DNA of 64,000 bases from Spirosoma agri (GTDB taxonomy: Bacteria > Bacteroidota > Bacteroidia > Cytophagales > Spirosomataceae). The translations under genes and the position numbers were made by a program. A model generated the notes under the pieces. The model was given only the letters and a program-made list of their open reading frames with translations. It was not told the origin of the DNA and ran no database searches. How positions within the stretch are numbered: position 1 is the first letter of the stretch; every line of letters begins with the position of its first letter. This document shows positions 52,363-61,605 of this stretch, piece by piece. The stretch covers positions 62,001 to 126,000 of the forward strand of contig NZ_JAAGNZ010000002.1 in NCBI RefSeq assembly GCF_010747415.1, in the 5' to 3' direction.

Positions 52363-53673
52363 TCAGGAGACAACTTCTCCGTATAAATCAAAGTCTTCAG
52401 CCCGATTAATCCGTACATTGGCGAAGTCGCCTAGGCGAACGTACTGCGTGGCTGGAATAAGTACTTCATTGTCAACCTCTGGTGAGTCAGATTCCGTACG
52501 ACCGATAAAATAGCCGCCTTCCTTCCGATCGAAAAGCACTTTGTAGGTCTGACCGACTTTTTTCTGGTTCAGTTCATGCGAAATACCCTGCTGTACTTCC
52601 ATCAGTGCGTCGGCGCGCTCCTGCTTGATGTCGGCCGGAATATTGTCGGGCATCGAGAACGAATGAGTATTTTCTTCGTGTGAATACGTGAACACACCCA
52701 GTCGGTCAAAACGCATCCGTTCCACGAAGTCATAGGTTTCTTCGAACATGGCTTCTGTTTCGCCGGGGTGACCCACGATCAGCGTTGTACGAAGGGTAAT
52801 ATCGGGTATTTTTTCCCGGATCGTGTAAATCAGTGATTCGGTTCGTTCCCGCGTTATCCCCCGACGCATCAGCTTTAACAGCTCGGTAGAGCCCGTTTGC
52901 AGAGGCATATCCAGGTAATTGCACACGTTTGGCCGGTCGCGCATAACGTCCAGCACCTCCAGTGGAAAACCGGATGGGTAAGCATATTGCAGCCGAATCC
53001 AGTCGATGCCCTCAACGTCGGCCAGTTGGTTGACAAGATCGGCGAGGTTCCGCTTTTTATACAGATCCAAACCGTAGTAGGTCAGGTCCTGCGCAATCAG
53101 AATCAATTCTTTCGTACCACGTCGGGCCAGCGAACGGGCTTCGGTGAGCAATTCGTCAATCGAGCGCGATACGTGTCCTCCGCGCATCAGCGGAATCGCA
53201 CAGAACGAGCAGGGACGGTCGCAGCCTTCGGCAATCTTGAGGTAAGCGTAGTGCGCGGGCGTCGTCAGGAGTCGCTCACCAACCAGTTCGTGTTTGTAAT
53301 CGGCCCGTAGCGTTTTCAGCATCCGGGGTAGTTCGTTCGTGCCGAACCAGGCATCGACCGTGGGCATTTCAACCTCAAGCTCGTCCTTGTAGCGATGGGA
53401 CAAACAGCCCGTTACATAAACTTTATCGACGATTCCGGCTTCTTTTGCATCCACGTAGCGGAGAATCGTGTTGATAGATTCTTCTTTGGCATTGTCGATA
53501 AAACCGCACGTATTGATCACAACAATATTGGCGTCGTCTTTTTTCGATTCGTGCGTCACATCCATACCGTTACCCTTGAGTTGCGTGAACAGCACCTCCG
53601 AATCGACCAGATTCTTCGAGCACCCAAGCGTAACGATGTTGATTTTATTGGTACGTATTCCTTTCGTTTTCAA
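52363..53673 (-). CDS. rimO: Ribosomal protein S12 methylthiotransferase
   Basis: RimO adds a methylthio group to Asp88 of ribosomal protein S12. The 436-residue product has the MTTase N-terminal iron-sulfur cysteines (TLGCSKNLVDSE and later Cys in CGFIDNA, CLSHRY), the radical SAM motif CDRPCSFCAIP, TTLIVGHPGETE and a C-terminal TRAM domain (GQTYKVLFDRKEGGYFIGR). Start is at 53673. Confidence 0.95.
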   Translation of the reverse strand: MKTKGIRTNKINIVTLGCSKNLVDSEVLFTQLKGNGMDVTHESKKDDANIVVINTCGFIDNAKEESINTILRYVDAKEAGIVDKVYVTGCLSHRYKDELEVEMPTVDAWFGTNELPRMLKTLRADYKHELVGERLLTTPAHYAYLKIAEGCDRPCSFCAIPLMRGGHVSRSIDELLTEARSLARRGTKELILIAQDLTYYGLDLYKKRNLADLVNQLADVEGIDWIRLQYAYPSGFPLEVLDVMRDRPNVCNYLDMPLQTGSTELLKLMRRGITRERTESLIYTIREKIPDITLRTTLIVGHPGETEAMFEETYDFVERMRFDRLGVFTYSHEENTHSFSMPDNIPADIKQERADALMEVQQGISHELNQKKVGQTYKVLFDRKEGGYFIGRTESDSPEVDNEVLIPATQYVRLGDFANVRINRAEDFDLYGEVVS

Positions 53674-53707
53674 AACGGATCTATAAGTTTCAGAGCATCA
53701 GTACTAA

Positions 53708-54400
53708 CTAACGCTGATTTTGAGAAGCAAAGTTCGGTGAGTCCGGCATTTCGACGGGTTTGACATCGGTTGCCCATGCCAATCGGTGCCAGATAAGTGC
53801 TTGCGGAACATGGCCGAAGAAGCGTTCTATGAACTCGACGTGGCCTATATGACTGATAAAGATATTATTCAACTGGGTAATCTGTCCGTCTGCTTCGTAA
53901 AATAAATAGTACCCATAACCAGCCAGCGGATTTTTTGGGTTATCCATTTTTTGCAAATGATGTTCGATCCGAACGACAGTGTTGGGGGTAAGCACACTGT
54001 ACCGAGCGGGGCTATCGATCGTGATGCTCTGGTCGTCGGGGTTTAATGTGAGCGTTACATGTCGGGTAATGATCCAGTACTGCCAGTCGAAGTAAAAGTA
54101 AAAGAGTAGATACCCTGCAAAGATCAGGAAGCAAGGGGCCAGCAGAAAACAGACGTATAGCTCCTGACGAATGCCTGCGCGTACCACAATGACCGCAAGC
54201 ACAGGCATCATAATTAGTAATTGGGCTTCTAGTACTTTTATCAACGTACCGAAATACTGAGACGCCGAAAACTGGTACGTGCGCTCCCGTTGCAGCGGTG
54301 CATTTTCGCCGACGGTGTCGCTCGTGTACGTAATGGCCCGATTGATATACCAGATGAAGGGCACGAAGATCAGAACGAACAGTATAAAAAACGTTTCCAT
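53708..54400 (-). CDS. Hypothetical membrane protein
   Basis: A 230-residue protein with one N-terminal membrane segment and two more near residues 60-110, followed by a beta-rich soluble domain (DDQSITIDSPARYSVLTP). No family is recognised; it loosely resembles YcxB-type proteins. Only 4 bp separate it from the upstream gene, so it lies at the end of the toxin-antitoxin transcription unit. Confidence 0.6.
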   Translation of the reverse strand: METFFILFVLIFVPFIWYINRAITYTSDTVGENAPLQRERTYQFSASQYFGTLIKVLEAQLLIMMPVLAVIVVRAGIRQELYVCFLLAPCFLIFAGYLLFYFYFDWQYWIITRHVTLTLNPDDQSITIDSPARYSVLTPNTVVRIEHHLQKMDNPKNPLAGYGYYLFYEADGQITQLNNIFISHIGHVEFIERFFGHVPQALIWHRLAWATDVKPVEMPDSPNFASQNQR

Positions 54401-54404
54401 CTGC

Positions 54405-54935
54405 CTAAAAGACAGCTTGGTGGGTAATTTCTACTGTAATCGCGGATTGACGGTTTTTCTGGACGGTAACCGGAAATATATTGTTTTGCGTGTCTGACAG
54501 GTTTGCATACAATCCTTTCGGCTCGCGCACCATCACGGAATAGCGTCCAATAGGGAGATCGACGCAGAATTTCCCGTTTTTATCGGATCGCACGGTCTTG
54601 ACTGGTTTAGCATCCCGAACCGAATTGATGAATCCGTTATCCCCCGCATCAACCTGGTTCATGTTCAGCAGCGGAAAAACAAGCACTTCCCGCTCGACAG
54701 GAGTACCGCTTGGAGTTGCCTTCTGCGAATCTAAGCCGGGCGAACCCACGCTGGGCATGTGGTTGCCGCGCTTCTCAACGACGGTGCCGCAGATTCCCTG
54801 CTTTACAGCGGGACTGGTTGCTTTTTGACGAGCTGGTCTCTGAGCCAAAGCGGTAAATGAATACCATGCTAGTAATACGCTAACGACAACTAGCATTAAT
54901 CGCAAGCCAGAAAGCCAGAGAGCAGCCTTTTTCAT
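54405..54935 (-). CDS. Envelope protein with a carboxypeptidase-regulatory-like fold
   Basis: A 176-residue protein with an N-terminal signal/anchor (SGLRLMLVVVSVLLAWYSF) and one beta-sandwich domain: ICGTVVEKRGNHMPS, VRSDKNGKFCVDLPIGRYSV, MVREPKGLYANL. This is the prealbumin-like pattern found in many Bacteroidota surface proteins. The ATG at 54935 overlaps the antitoxin stop by 4 bp. No enzymatic motif. Confidence 0.65.
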   Translation of the reverse strand: MKKAALWLSGLRLMLVVVSVLLAWYSFTALAQRPARQKATSPAVKQGICGTVVEKRGNHMPSVGSPGLDSQKATPSGTPVEREVLVFPLLNMNQVDAGDNGFINSVRDAKPVKTVRSDKNGKFCVDLPIGRYSVMVREPKGLYANLSDTQNNIFPVTVQKNRQSAITVEITHQAVF

Positions 54936-55138
54936 AACCCAAGTTCTCGCTTTACTTCGTCCAGCGAGTGCCATGACGTTGTTTCGCTCTTTACTTTTAG
55001 AGCATGAGCATAATCAAGAAAGTCTTCAAGGCTATCAAACGAAGCTAAACTCTTTTGTAAAGCGTCGTATTCTTCGTAAGCGATCACCGCGAATTTCGGC
55101 TTTCCTTCTGATTGAATAATCTGAGCGTTTAGTGTCAT
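54932..55138 (-). CDS. Phd/YefM-type antitoxin
   Basis: The 68-residue protein begins with the typical short beta-helix of the family, QIIQSEGKPKFAVIAYEEYDAL, and has an acidic helical C terminus that should bind the toxin. It overlaps the toxin gene upstream by 4 bp and the envelope gene downstream by 4 bp. Such antitoxins usually repress their own promoter. Confidence 0.8.
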   Translation of the reverse strand: MTLNAQIIQSEGKPKFAVIAYEEYDALQKSLASFDSLEDFLDYAHALKVKSETTSWHSLDEVKRELGL

Positions 55139-55398
55139 TCGTAGATATCTTTTCTGTGTCCAATATCAATCACCGCGATAATTTGAATTTGGTCATGCTT
55201 ATCATACAGAACCCGATAGTCACCTACACGTAGTCGAAAAATAGCATCCGGATGATTTGTCAGCCGTTTTACGCTTGTCTTGCTATGTGGGTCTTGGGCT
55301 AGTTGTTCGAGTGCGGAGATAATTTTTTTCGTATCTGAGTTCGGGATTTTCTTAAGACTTCTTAATGCCTTATCGGAGAATGATAACTGATAAGCCAT
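55135..55398 (-). CDS. RelE/ParE-type toxin
   Basis: An 87-residue toxin with SFSDKALRSLKKIP near the N terminus and the conserved core IFRLRVGDYRVLYDKHDQ followed by IGHRKDIYE. It likely cleaves mRNA at the ribosome if it is RelE-like; ParE-like gyrase inhibition is less likely. The toxin gene comes first, which is the reverse of relBE. It starts 4 bp after ftsY. Confidence 0.85.
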   Translation of the reverse strand: MAYQLSFSDKALRSLKKIPNSDTKKIISALEQLAQDPHSKTSVKRLTNHPDAIFRLRVGDYRVLYDKHDQIQIIAVIDIGHRKDIYE

Positions 55399-55401
55399 GA
55401 C

Positions 55402-56358
55402 TCATTTTTTGAAGAACGAATCGACAAACTCCATCTTGTTGAACGTCTGCAAATCGTCAATCTTTTCACCAACGCCAATGTATTTGACCGGAATCTTGAA
55501 CTGATCCGAAATGCCAATGACAACACCACCTTTGGCCGTTCCGTCCAGTTTCGTGATGGCTAAAGCCGTAACCTCCGTTGCTTTTGTGAACTCGGTTGCC
55601 TGAATGAACGCATTTTGTCCCGTCGAGCCATCCAGTACCAGCAGCACTTCGTCGGGCGCATCGGGAGTAACCTTCTGCATAACCCGTTTGATTTTGGTCA
55701 GCTCGTTCATCAGATTGACCTTTGTATGCAGACGGCCGGCGGTATCAATGATCACCACATCGGCCTGCATATCCGTGGCTGTCTTGACCGCATCGAACGC
55801 AACCGCTGAGGGGTCGGTATTCATACCGTGCGAAATAACCGGCACACCCACCCGGTCGCCCCAGAGCTTGAGCTGATCGACGGCAGCAGCCCGGAACGTA
55901 TCGCCCGCGCCCAGCACGACTTTCTTACCCCGTTTGTGGAATTGAGCCGCCAGCTTGCCAATGGTTGTGGTTTTACCTGCTCCATTGACGCCGACTACCA
56001 TAATGACATACGGTTTCTTACCAGGGGGCAGGGAAAAGTCATCACTAACGTCTTCGGTATTATTTTGGGAAAGCAGACCGGCAATTTCCTCACGCAGGAT
56101 ACGATCGAGTTCGTCCGTACCCATGTATTTATCACGGGCGACTCGTTCCTCGATCCGACGAATAATCTTCACCGTAGTTTCAACGCCAACGTCCGACGAG
56201 ATCAGGACATTCTCGAGTTCATCCAGTACTTCTTCGTCAACGGTCGATTTGCCGACCACGGCGCGACCCAGTTTAGAGAAAAAACTGTCTTTCGTTCTTT
56301 CTAAGCCTTTGTCGAGCGTTTCTTTCTTTTCTTTGGAGAATAAGCCGAATAAAGCCAT
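55402..56358 (-). CDS. ftsY: Signal recognition particle receptor
   Basis: FtsY docks ribosome-nascent-chain complexes at the membrane. The 318-residue form has a short N-terminal region, the four-helix N domain and a GTPase with GVNGAGKTTTIGKLA, DTFRAAAVDQLK, DTAGRLHTK and TKLDGTAKGG. It comes after DUF4295 and is in the rpmG-DUF4295-ftsY order typical of Bacteroidota. Confidence 0.96.
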   Translation of the reverse strand: MALFGLFSKEKKETLDKGLERTKDSFFSKLGRAVVGKSTVDEEVLDELENVLISSDVGVETTVKIIRRIEERVARDKYMGTDELDRILREEIAGLLSQNNTEDVSDDFSLPPGKKPYVIMVVGVNGAGKTTTIGKLAAQFHKRGKKVVLGAGDTFRAAAVDQLKLWGDRVGVPVISHGMNTDPSAVAFDAVKTATDMQADVVIIDTAGRLHTKVNLMNELTKIKRVMQKVTPDAPDEVLLVLDGSTGQNAFIQATEFTKATEVTALAITKLDGTAKGGVVIGISDQFKIPVKYIGVGEKIDDLQTFNKMEFVDSFFKK

Positions 56359-56442
56359 GATATAGTCTGTGAAATGGGGGCAGAAAAAGAGTACGCTGAT
56401 TGCATAAATCAGCCTGATAACTGGCTAACTGTTTTTTAACAC

Positions 56443-56477
56443 AAAAAGTCCCACTAGGCCAATTAAGACCGTGGGAC
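56443..56477 (-). terminator. Terminator after DUF4295
   Basis: GTCCCAC (56448-56454) pairs with GTGGGAC (56471-56477), with a T run after it on the minus strand. It separates DUF4295 from ftsY. Confidence 0.65.
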
Positions 56478-56517
56478 GTTCTGACGTACTTGTTCAAAAA
56501 GTTGATAGCAACAGCGT

Positions 56518-56673
56518 CTAGCTTTTCAGCGCAGACTGAACTTCATCAACCGGAACCATTTCTTCTTTGAAGGTATACGCGCCAGTTTTAGGCGATTTAA
56601 CGGCTTTGATAATCTTAGCGAATGCTTTGCCGTTATCCTTCGTTTTCAGGGTTGCAACTACCTTTTTTGCCAT
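56518..56673 (-). CDS. DUF4295 small basic protein
   Basis: A 51-residue protein, MAKKVVATLKTKDNGKAFA at the start and VDEVQSALKS at the end. This Bacteroidota-specific family is nearly always next to rpmG and is suspected to be ribosome-associated, though its function is not established. It has good codon use and lies between rpmG and ftsY. Confidence 0.88.
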   Translation of the reverse strand: MAKKVVATLKTKDNGKAFAKIIKAVKSPKTGAYTFKEEMVPVDEVQSALKS

Positions 56674-56784
56674 TGCTCAGTTTGTAGTTTACAGTTTGTA
56701 GTTTATTATTCAATATAGTCAGTATGTTAGACGCTACCAACTAGGTCGGGACCTTTTGCCCGATATGAATACAAAACTAAAAAC

Positions 56785-56970
56785 TTATTTAATTTCTTTA
56801 TGCAGCGTTACTTTTTTAAGGAACGGATTGTATTTCTTCCGCTCGATACGAGCCGGCGTATTCTTCCGGTTTTTCGTGGTGATGTACCGGGACATACCGG
56901 GTACACCGCTGTCTTTCTGCTCGGTGCATTCCAGAATAACCTGGATTCTATTGGCGCCTTTCTTTGCCAT
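56785..56970 (-). CDS. rpmG: 50S ribosomal protein L33
   Basis: The 61-residue protein starts [18 protein letters not shown] and has the L33 core [15 protein letters not shown] and the basic tail [12 protein letters not shown]. Only one Cys is present, so this is the zinc-free form. In many relatives rpmB precedes rpmG; here the divergent nuoD gene takes that place. The frame is open 20 codons upstream, but the ATG at 56970 gives the standard N terminus. Confidence 0.95.
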   Translation of the reverse strand: MAKKGANRIQVILECTEQKDSGVPGMSRYITTKNRKNTPARIERKKYNPFLKKVTLHKEIK

Positions 56971-57000
56971 TGCTAAAGTTCGTTTTCTCGATAAGGAGCG

Positions 57001-57031
57001 CAAAGGTACGAAATTAGTTTTGTTCGGCAAA
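57001..57031 (-). promoter_or_regulatory. Promoter of rpmG
   Basis: On the minus strand TTTG (57028-57031) and TACCTTTG (57001-57008) are 19 bp apart, which fits the Bacteroidota consensus. The -7 box is 30 bp before the ATG. Confidence 0.75.
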
Positions 57032-57163
57032 TACTTATTCGAGAAAAAGTGATGATTTGTAGTAGGTTAGCCATTGCTCGCTGATCGTTTGGCATTCGAG
57101 GAGTGAATTACGACCTTTGATACCGCCGGGCACTAAACAGAAAGCGCGTGTCTGGTAAAAAAC

Positions 57164-58384
57164 ATGACCACGCAAACAATTCAATACGAGTATTCACCCG
57201 GTCATTTTCGGGCATCGGACCCCAGTGTTTATCGGCCCGAAATGCTCGGTGAAGGGGAAATGATTCTAAATATGGGACCGCAGCACCCCTCAACACACGG
57301 CGTTTTGCGGCTTGAAGTGGTTACGGACGGTGAAATTGTTGTCGATGTTGTCACGCATCTCGGCTATCTGCACCGTTGTTTTGAAAAACACGCGCAGGAA
57401 CTGCCTTTCAATCAGACCATTCCATTCGTCGATCGGCTCGATTATCTGGCGGCCATGAACAGCGAACACGCGTTCGTTATGGGCGTTGAGCGAATGCTGG
57501 GTATTCAAAACGATATTCCCAAACGAACCGAATACATCCGGGTGCTGGTTGCCGAACTAAATCGAATCGCTGCTCACTTTGTTGGCATCGGTACCTATGC
57601 GCTCGACATTGGTGCCTATACGCCGTTTCTGTGGCTCATGCGCGACCGGGAACACATACAACGGCTGCTGGAGTGGGTGAGTGGGGCTCGAATGCTCTAT
57701 AATTACATTTGGGTCGGGGGCCTGTTCTATGATTTGCCAGTAGGGTTTGAGGAACGTTGTCAGGAATTTGTCAAATATCTGAAGCCCAAACTGATCGAAT
57801 TACAGAGTTTGGTAATTGAGAACGAGATTTTCATAAAACGGACAGCTAACGTAGGCGTGCTACCCTTGCCTGTTGCAATCAATTACGGCTGTACGGGGCC
57901 TATGCTCCGTGGATCGGGATTACGGTATGACCTGCGCCGGGTCGATGGCTATTCCATTTACCCCGAACTTGATTTCGATATTCCAATCGGGGAGGGTAAA
58001 ATGGGTACAGTCGGTGATTGCTGGGATCGCAACAATGTTCGTGTCCTGGAATGTCACGAGTCGATTCGGATTATTGAGCAATGCCTTGACAAACTCACGA
58101 CGGATTACAAACGGACGCGTGATTATGACCCTCAGGCCGTGGTGCCCAAGAAGATCCGCCCGAAAGCAATGGATTTTTACGCCCGCGCCGAAAGTGCAAA
58201 AGGTGAACTGGGATTCTTTTTCCGGACCGATGGCCGGTCTGATGTGCCAGTTCGGTGCAAGGCCCGGTCATGCTGCTTTCATAACCTGTCGGTCATTGGC
58301 GAGATCAGCAAAGGGGCCATGTTAGCCGATCTGGTCGCCATTATCGGATCGATCGACGTTGTGATGGGCGAAGTAGACCGGTAG
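57164..58384 (+). CDS. nuoD: NADH-quinone oxidoreductase subunit D
   Basis: The 406-residue protein is NuoD, the 49-kDa-type subunit near the quinone site of complex [29 protein letters not shown] and [15 protein letters not shown] are diagnostic, as is the C-terminal [13 protein letters not shown] near the site. No other nuo gene is close, so the subunit lies outside the main operon or belongs to a second, split complex I. It is divergent from rpmG. Confidence 0.95.
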   Translation: MTTQTIQYEYSPGHFRASDPSVYRPEMLGEGEMILNMGPQHPSTHGVLRLEVVTDGEIVVDVVTHLGYLHRCFEKHAQELPFNQTIPFVDRLDYLAAMNSEHAFVMGVERMLGIQNDIPKRTEYIRVLVAELNRIAAHFVGIGTYALDIGAYTPFLWLMRDREHIQRLLEWVSGARMLYNYIWVGGLFYDLPVGFEERCQEFVKYLKPKLIELQSLVIENEIFIKRTANVGVLPLPVAINYGCTGPMLRGSGLRYDLRRVDGYSIYPELDFDIPIGEGKMGTVGDCWDRNNVRVLECHESIRIIEQCLDKLTTDYKRTRDYDPQAVVPKKIRPKAMDFYARAESAKGELGFFFRTDGRSDVPVRCKARSCCFHNLSVIGEISKGAMLADLVAIIGSIDVVMGEVDR

Positions 58385-58410
58385 ACGCAGAAGTATTGGG
58401 GGGAGGAGCG

Positions 58411-58458
58411 TGTAGTCGAATTGGGCAAGGTGCCTTATCTGTTCTCGTGTCGACTACA
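58411..58458. terminator. Hairpin between convergent nuoD and hpt
   Basis: TGTAGTCGA (58411-58419) is the exact inverse of TCGACTACA (58450-58458). No strong T run, so a terminator role is only likely. Confidence 0.45.
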
Positions 58459-58464
58459 AGTAAT

Positions 58465-58992
58465 TCAGGCCAACACCATAATACCGGGTGTGTTGCGGCC
58501 CAGTCCGTCGTAATCAAGGCCATAGCCCAGTACAAACCGATTTTCGATCTCAAAGCCGACGTAGTGCAGATCAAGCTGCTTCGTCAACGCAGTGGGCTTA
58601 AATAACAAGGTAGCAATCGCGATTGATGATGGTCCTTTTGCCAGAAGCTGGTCACGGACTTCGAACAGGGTCAGGCCCGTATCAACAATATCTTCGACAA
58701 CAATCAGATCGCGCCCTTCGATAGAGTCGTTCAGGCCTAAAATCTGCTTAACCTGCCCGGTCGATTCCGTAGCGGTATAGGAAGCTACCCGGATAAAGGT
58801 GATTTCGCACTGAATTGTCAGGTGTTTGGCCAGATCGGCAGCGAACAGAAAGGCCCCGTTCAGCACGACCACGATCAATGGGCATTTGTCGGCGTATTCC
58901 TGATTAATTTGTTCGGCCAGTTCTTCAATGCGCGTCTGAATAGCCTCAGCACTAATGAATGGCACGAAGGTTTTGTCTTTGATTGTTATCAT
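58465..58992 (-). CDS. hpt: Hypoxanthine phosphoribosyltransferase
   Basis: The 175-residue enzyme salvages hypoxanthine and guanine. It has VVVLNGAFLFAADLAK, the PRPP motif VVEDIVDTGLTL and VGFEIENRFVLGYGLDYDGLGRN. A clear promoter is upstream of the start. It converges on nuoD. Confidence 0.95.
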   Translation of the reverse strand: MITIKDKTFVPFISAEAIQTRIEELAEQINQEYADKCPLIVVVLNGAFLFAADLAKHLTIQCEITFIRVASYTATESTGQVKQILGLNDSIEGRDLIVVEDIVDTGLTLFEVRDQLLAKGPSSIAIATLLFKPTALTKQLDLHYVGFEIENRFVLGYGLDYDGLGRNTPGIMVLA

Positions 58993-59011
58993 GTCTGCGT
59001 CTGCGTAGCGT

Positions 59012-59044
59012 CAAAGATACGCCCATGCACAGGTCGCAGACAAA
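59012..59044 (-). promoter_or_regulatory. Promoter of hpt
   Basis: On the minus strand TTTG (59041-59044) and TATCTTTG (59012-59019) are 21 bp apart, matching the spacing seen at tRNA-Leu. The -7 box is 19 bp before the ATG. Confidence 0.75.
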
Positions 59045-59122
59045 AAATCGCCAAAAAATAAACATCGGCAAACGTACTGAAGACAGATTGCGTTGATATA
59101 GCGTAATAAAGCGAATTGACGA

Positions 59123-60340
59123 ATGAGAAAAGCATTGTTGACGGTATGGCTCATTGGATTGGCTGCCATAGCACAGGCCCAACTGTATGATCCGTCGGCG
59201 TTTGATAAGAAATATGATGGTTTGTTGAAGCACCCCGGCGTTCAGATCGAATCGGCGGAGGCTATCAACCTGATGTATAATTACAAGTTTTACGAAGCTG
59301 ACAAAGAGTTTCGATGGTTGCGGCTGCGGTATCCAAAACATCCAATGCCTTACTTCCTGATGGGGCTGGCCGAGTGGTGGAAAATTGTGCCTAATACGGA
59401 CGTAACCGATTATGACGACCGCTGTATCTCGCTGATGGACACGACCATTACGCTGGCGGAAAAACTATACGACGACAGCGACAACAAACTGGAAGCCTCA
59501 TTTTTTCTGGCGGCAGCCTACGCGTTTAAAGGGCGGCTGTATTCGGAACGGAAGAAATGGACAAAGGCGACCTTTGCCGGTAAGAACGCCCTGAAGTATT
59601 TCGAAAAATGCAAAGGCAACGCTGATTTCAGCCCTGAATTGCTGTTCGGCGACGGTATGTATGATTATTATGCCCAGTGGATTCCGGAAAATTACCCGTT
59701 GCTGAAGCCCATTCTGATGTTTTTTCCGAAAGGAAACAAGGCAGCTGGTATCAAGGAACTGGAAAAAACGGCCAATACGGCATTCTATACGCGGGTGGAA
59801 GCGCGCTACTTTCTGGTCCAGATATACAGTATGGAGAATCAATACGACAAGGCGTATGAGATGTCCAAATATATGGCCGAACAATACCCTGACAACCCGT
59901 TTTTTGAGCGGTACTATGCTCGTTCGGCCTTTGTGACCGGGCGACTGAATGACGCAGAGCGTATATCGAAGGACATTCTGGAGAAGGTAGGGCGTACACA
60001 ATCCGGTTACGAAGGCGTTGGTGGCCGAACCGCTGCCTATATACTGGCCTACATCAACCAACTGTTTCACAAAAATCTGCCGGAAGCCAAGAAGTATTAC
60101 CAGCAATCAATCGATTTTGCTAAACAGACCAACGCGCTGGATGCCGGTTATTACTGGTCGTCGGTATTGGCGTTGGGGAAAATTGCCACCGAAGAAAAGA
60201 ACTACGACCAAGCTCAGGTTTACTTTAAGGAAGTGATCGATAAAGCAGAGCGGAAGTCAAGCCAGTACAAGGAGGCTAAAAAAGCGATGGATGAGTCGAA
60301 GAAATCGCGCCGGCAGGAACGGAGAAAGCGAAGAGACTAA
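59123..60340 (+). CDS. Exported tetratricopeptide-repeat protein
   Basis: A 405-residue protein with a signal peptide (MRKALLTVWLIGLAAIAQAQ) and TPR-like helix pairs from about residue 60 (ADKEFRWLRLRYPKHPMPYF, YDKAYEMSKYMAEQYPDNPF, AKKYYQQSIDFAKQTNALDA). The C terminus is very basic (KKSRRQERRKRRD). It may be a periplasmic scaffold; the partner is unknown. Confidence 0.82.
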   Translation: MRKALLTVWLIGLAAIAQAQLYDPSAFDKKYDGLLKHPGVQIESAEAINLMYNYKFYEADKEFRWLRLRYPKHPMPYFLMGLAEWWKIVPNTDVTDYDDRCISLMDTTITLAEKLYDDSDNKLEASFFLAAAYAFKGRLYSERKKWTKATFAGKNALKYFEKCKGNADFSPELLFGDGMYDYYAQWIPENYPLLKPILMFFPKGNKAAGIKELEKTANTAFYTRVEARYFLVQIYSMENQYDKAYEMSKYMAEQYPDNPFFERYYARSAFVTGRLNDAERISKDILEKVGRTQSGYEGVGGRTAAYILAYINQLFHKNLPEAKKYYQQSIDFAKQTNALDAGYYWSSVLALGKIATEEKNYDQAQVYFKEVIDKAERKSSQYKEAKKAMDESKKSRRQERRKRRD

Positions 60341-60350
60341 ACTCGTCAGA

Positions 60351-60405
60351 AAGCAAAAGGCCAGCCGTCAGTCCAGATTTGGATGCGACGGCTGGCCTTT
60401 TGCTT
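60351..60405. terminator. Bidirectional terminator
   Basis: Nineteen-base-pair perfect arms (60351-60369 and 60387-60405; core GGCCAGCCGTC) with A and T runs. It ends both the TPR gene and the convergent Lrp gene. Confidence 0.85.
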
Positions 60406-60415
60406 TTAGTACAGT

Positions 60416-60889
60416 TCAGGGAATTGGCAATACTTTGCTTTCCTTGAACGTAGACATGATCACCATTGTCTGTGTACTGGCAACTTCATCGATCTCGTTG
60501 ATCACATCAAGCATCAACGCCTGGTAGGAAGCAATGTCTTTCGCGATTACTTTGAGTAAAAAATCACCTGAACCTGTAATGTGATGACACTCAATTATTT
60601 CTGGAATTTCGTTGGCCCGGTTAACGAATGACATCGTGGTTTCTTTCTTGTGCCCAACAAGCGTGACCATAACGAACGTTGTGACACCAAGACCTACCTT
60701 CTCGCGGTTCAGCTGAGCATGGTAGCTTTGAATGATGCCCGATGTTTCGAGTTTTTTAACGCGCTCCAGGGTGGGAGCCGGGGAAAGTCCTATTTCTTTA
60801 GAAAGCTGAGCGTTGGTAATTTTGGCGTTGGCTTGCAGAATTTCTAATACGTTGCGATCTATCTGATCTAATTTATGGCTCATACTCAA
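60416..60889 (-). CDS. Lrp/AsnC-family transcriptional regulator
   Basis: A 157-residue regulator. The N-terminal helix-turn-helix is LDQIDRNVLEILQANAKITNAQLSKEIG, and the C-terminal RAM/ligand domain includes VMVTLVGHKKETT and CHHITGSGDFLLKVIAKD. Such proteins usually respond to amino acids. The second Met (60883) is also a possible start. The AT-rich region upstream could hold its own binding sites. Confidence 0.93.
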   Translation of the reverse strand: MSMSHKLDQIDRNVLEILQANAKITNAQLSKEIGLSPAPTLERVKKLETSGIIQSYHAQLNREKVGLGVTTFVMVTLVGHKKETTMSFVNRANEIPEIIECHHITGSGDFLLKVIAKDIASYQALMLDVINEIDEVASTQTMVIMSTFKESKVLPIP

Positions 60890-61057
60890 ATCGGTCTGAT
60901 AAAAACTTTGTTTCAGGAGGTGGTAAAACTAATATCTTTTAAGCAAAAATAATCTAAAAAGATATTGGCATTTTGCAAATTTCAGAAGAAATATTGCTCA
61001 TAGCTCAGTTAAGCGGCACAAAAGTAAAGGAATTCTATAAGATACCAAATCTGACAT

Positions 61058-61351
61058 TTATCGTCCGGTTATATTATTAAATGTTACCAGTCGTTGCCTA
61101 TTTGACTTAAACCGGGCGTCGTCAACCGCCGAAAGGGCCGTATGTTTGGTTGCCCGGTTCTGAACGCGGGCTCGCCACCGACGCCACGAGCTAGGTTTCA
61201 GTTCCCGACGCATCACCGTAATAACATCCTGTTCCGACAGGCCAAACTGAGCTTCTATGGCGTCGAACGGTGTCCGGTCTTCCCAGGCCATTTCAACAAT
61301 ACGGTCAATATCGACATCAGTCAATGACTGGATTTTTTCGGATAATTTCAT
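61058..61351 (-). CDS. TIGR03643-family small protein
   Basis: A 97-residue protein with the family core [20 protein letters not shown] and [20 protein letters not shown], then [12 protein letters not shown]. The helical, HTH-like appearance suggests nucleic-acid contact, but function is not known. The ATG at 61351 fits the family; about 30 open codons upstream are not conserved. It is divergent from the DUF2256 gene with about 40 bp between. Confidence 0.8.
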   Translation of the reverse strand: MKLSEKIQSLTDVDIDRIVEMAWEDRTPFDAIEAQFGLSEQDVITVMRRELKPSSWRRWRARVQNRATKHTALSAVDDARFKSNRQRLVTFNNITGR

Positions 61352-61391
61352 ACAAGCAAAACCTACTGAGTTGAGTAAGAGTTTTGTTTTA

Positions 61392-61553
61392 ATGAAAATG
61401 CGCAAAAAATCAGACCTACCGACCAAAATCTGTCCGGTTTGCAATCGGCCGTTCGCCTGGCGAAAAAAGTGGGAACGCGACTGGGAAAACGTTATTTATT
61501 GCAGTGACGCCTGCCGGGCAATCGGTAAACACCAAAAAACGACTGGGCAGTAA
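61392..61553 (+). CDS. DUF2256 small zinc-ribbon protein
   Basis: A 53-residue protein, [20 protein letters not shown] followed by [13 protein letters not shown]. Two CxxC-type pairs could bind one zinc. The family is uncharacterised but often seen near cryptochrome/photolyase genes. The start at 61392 puts [12 protein letters not shown] before the zinc site. It ends about 50 bp before the GHL10 gene. Confidence 0.82.
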   Translation: MKMRKKSDLPTKICPVCNRPFAWRKKWERDWENVIYCSDACRAIGKHQKTTGQ

Positions 61554-61605
61554 ACGCAGGTCTGCCTTACTATCGTTATTTTTGGCAATTAACCTGTTTT
61601 GCCAA

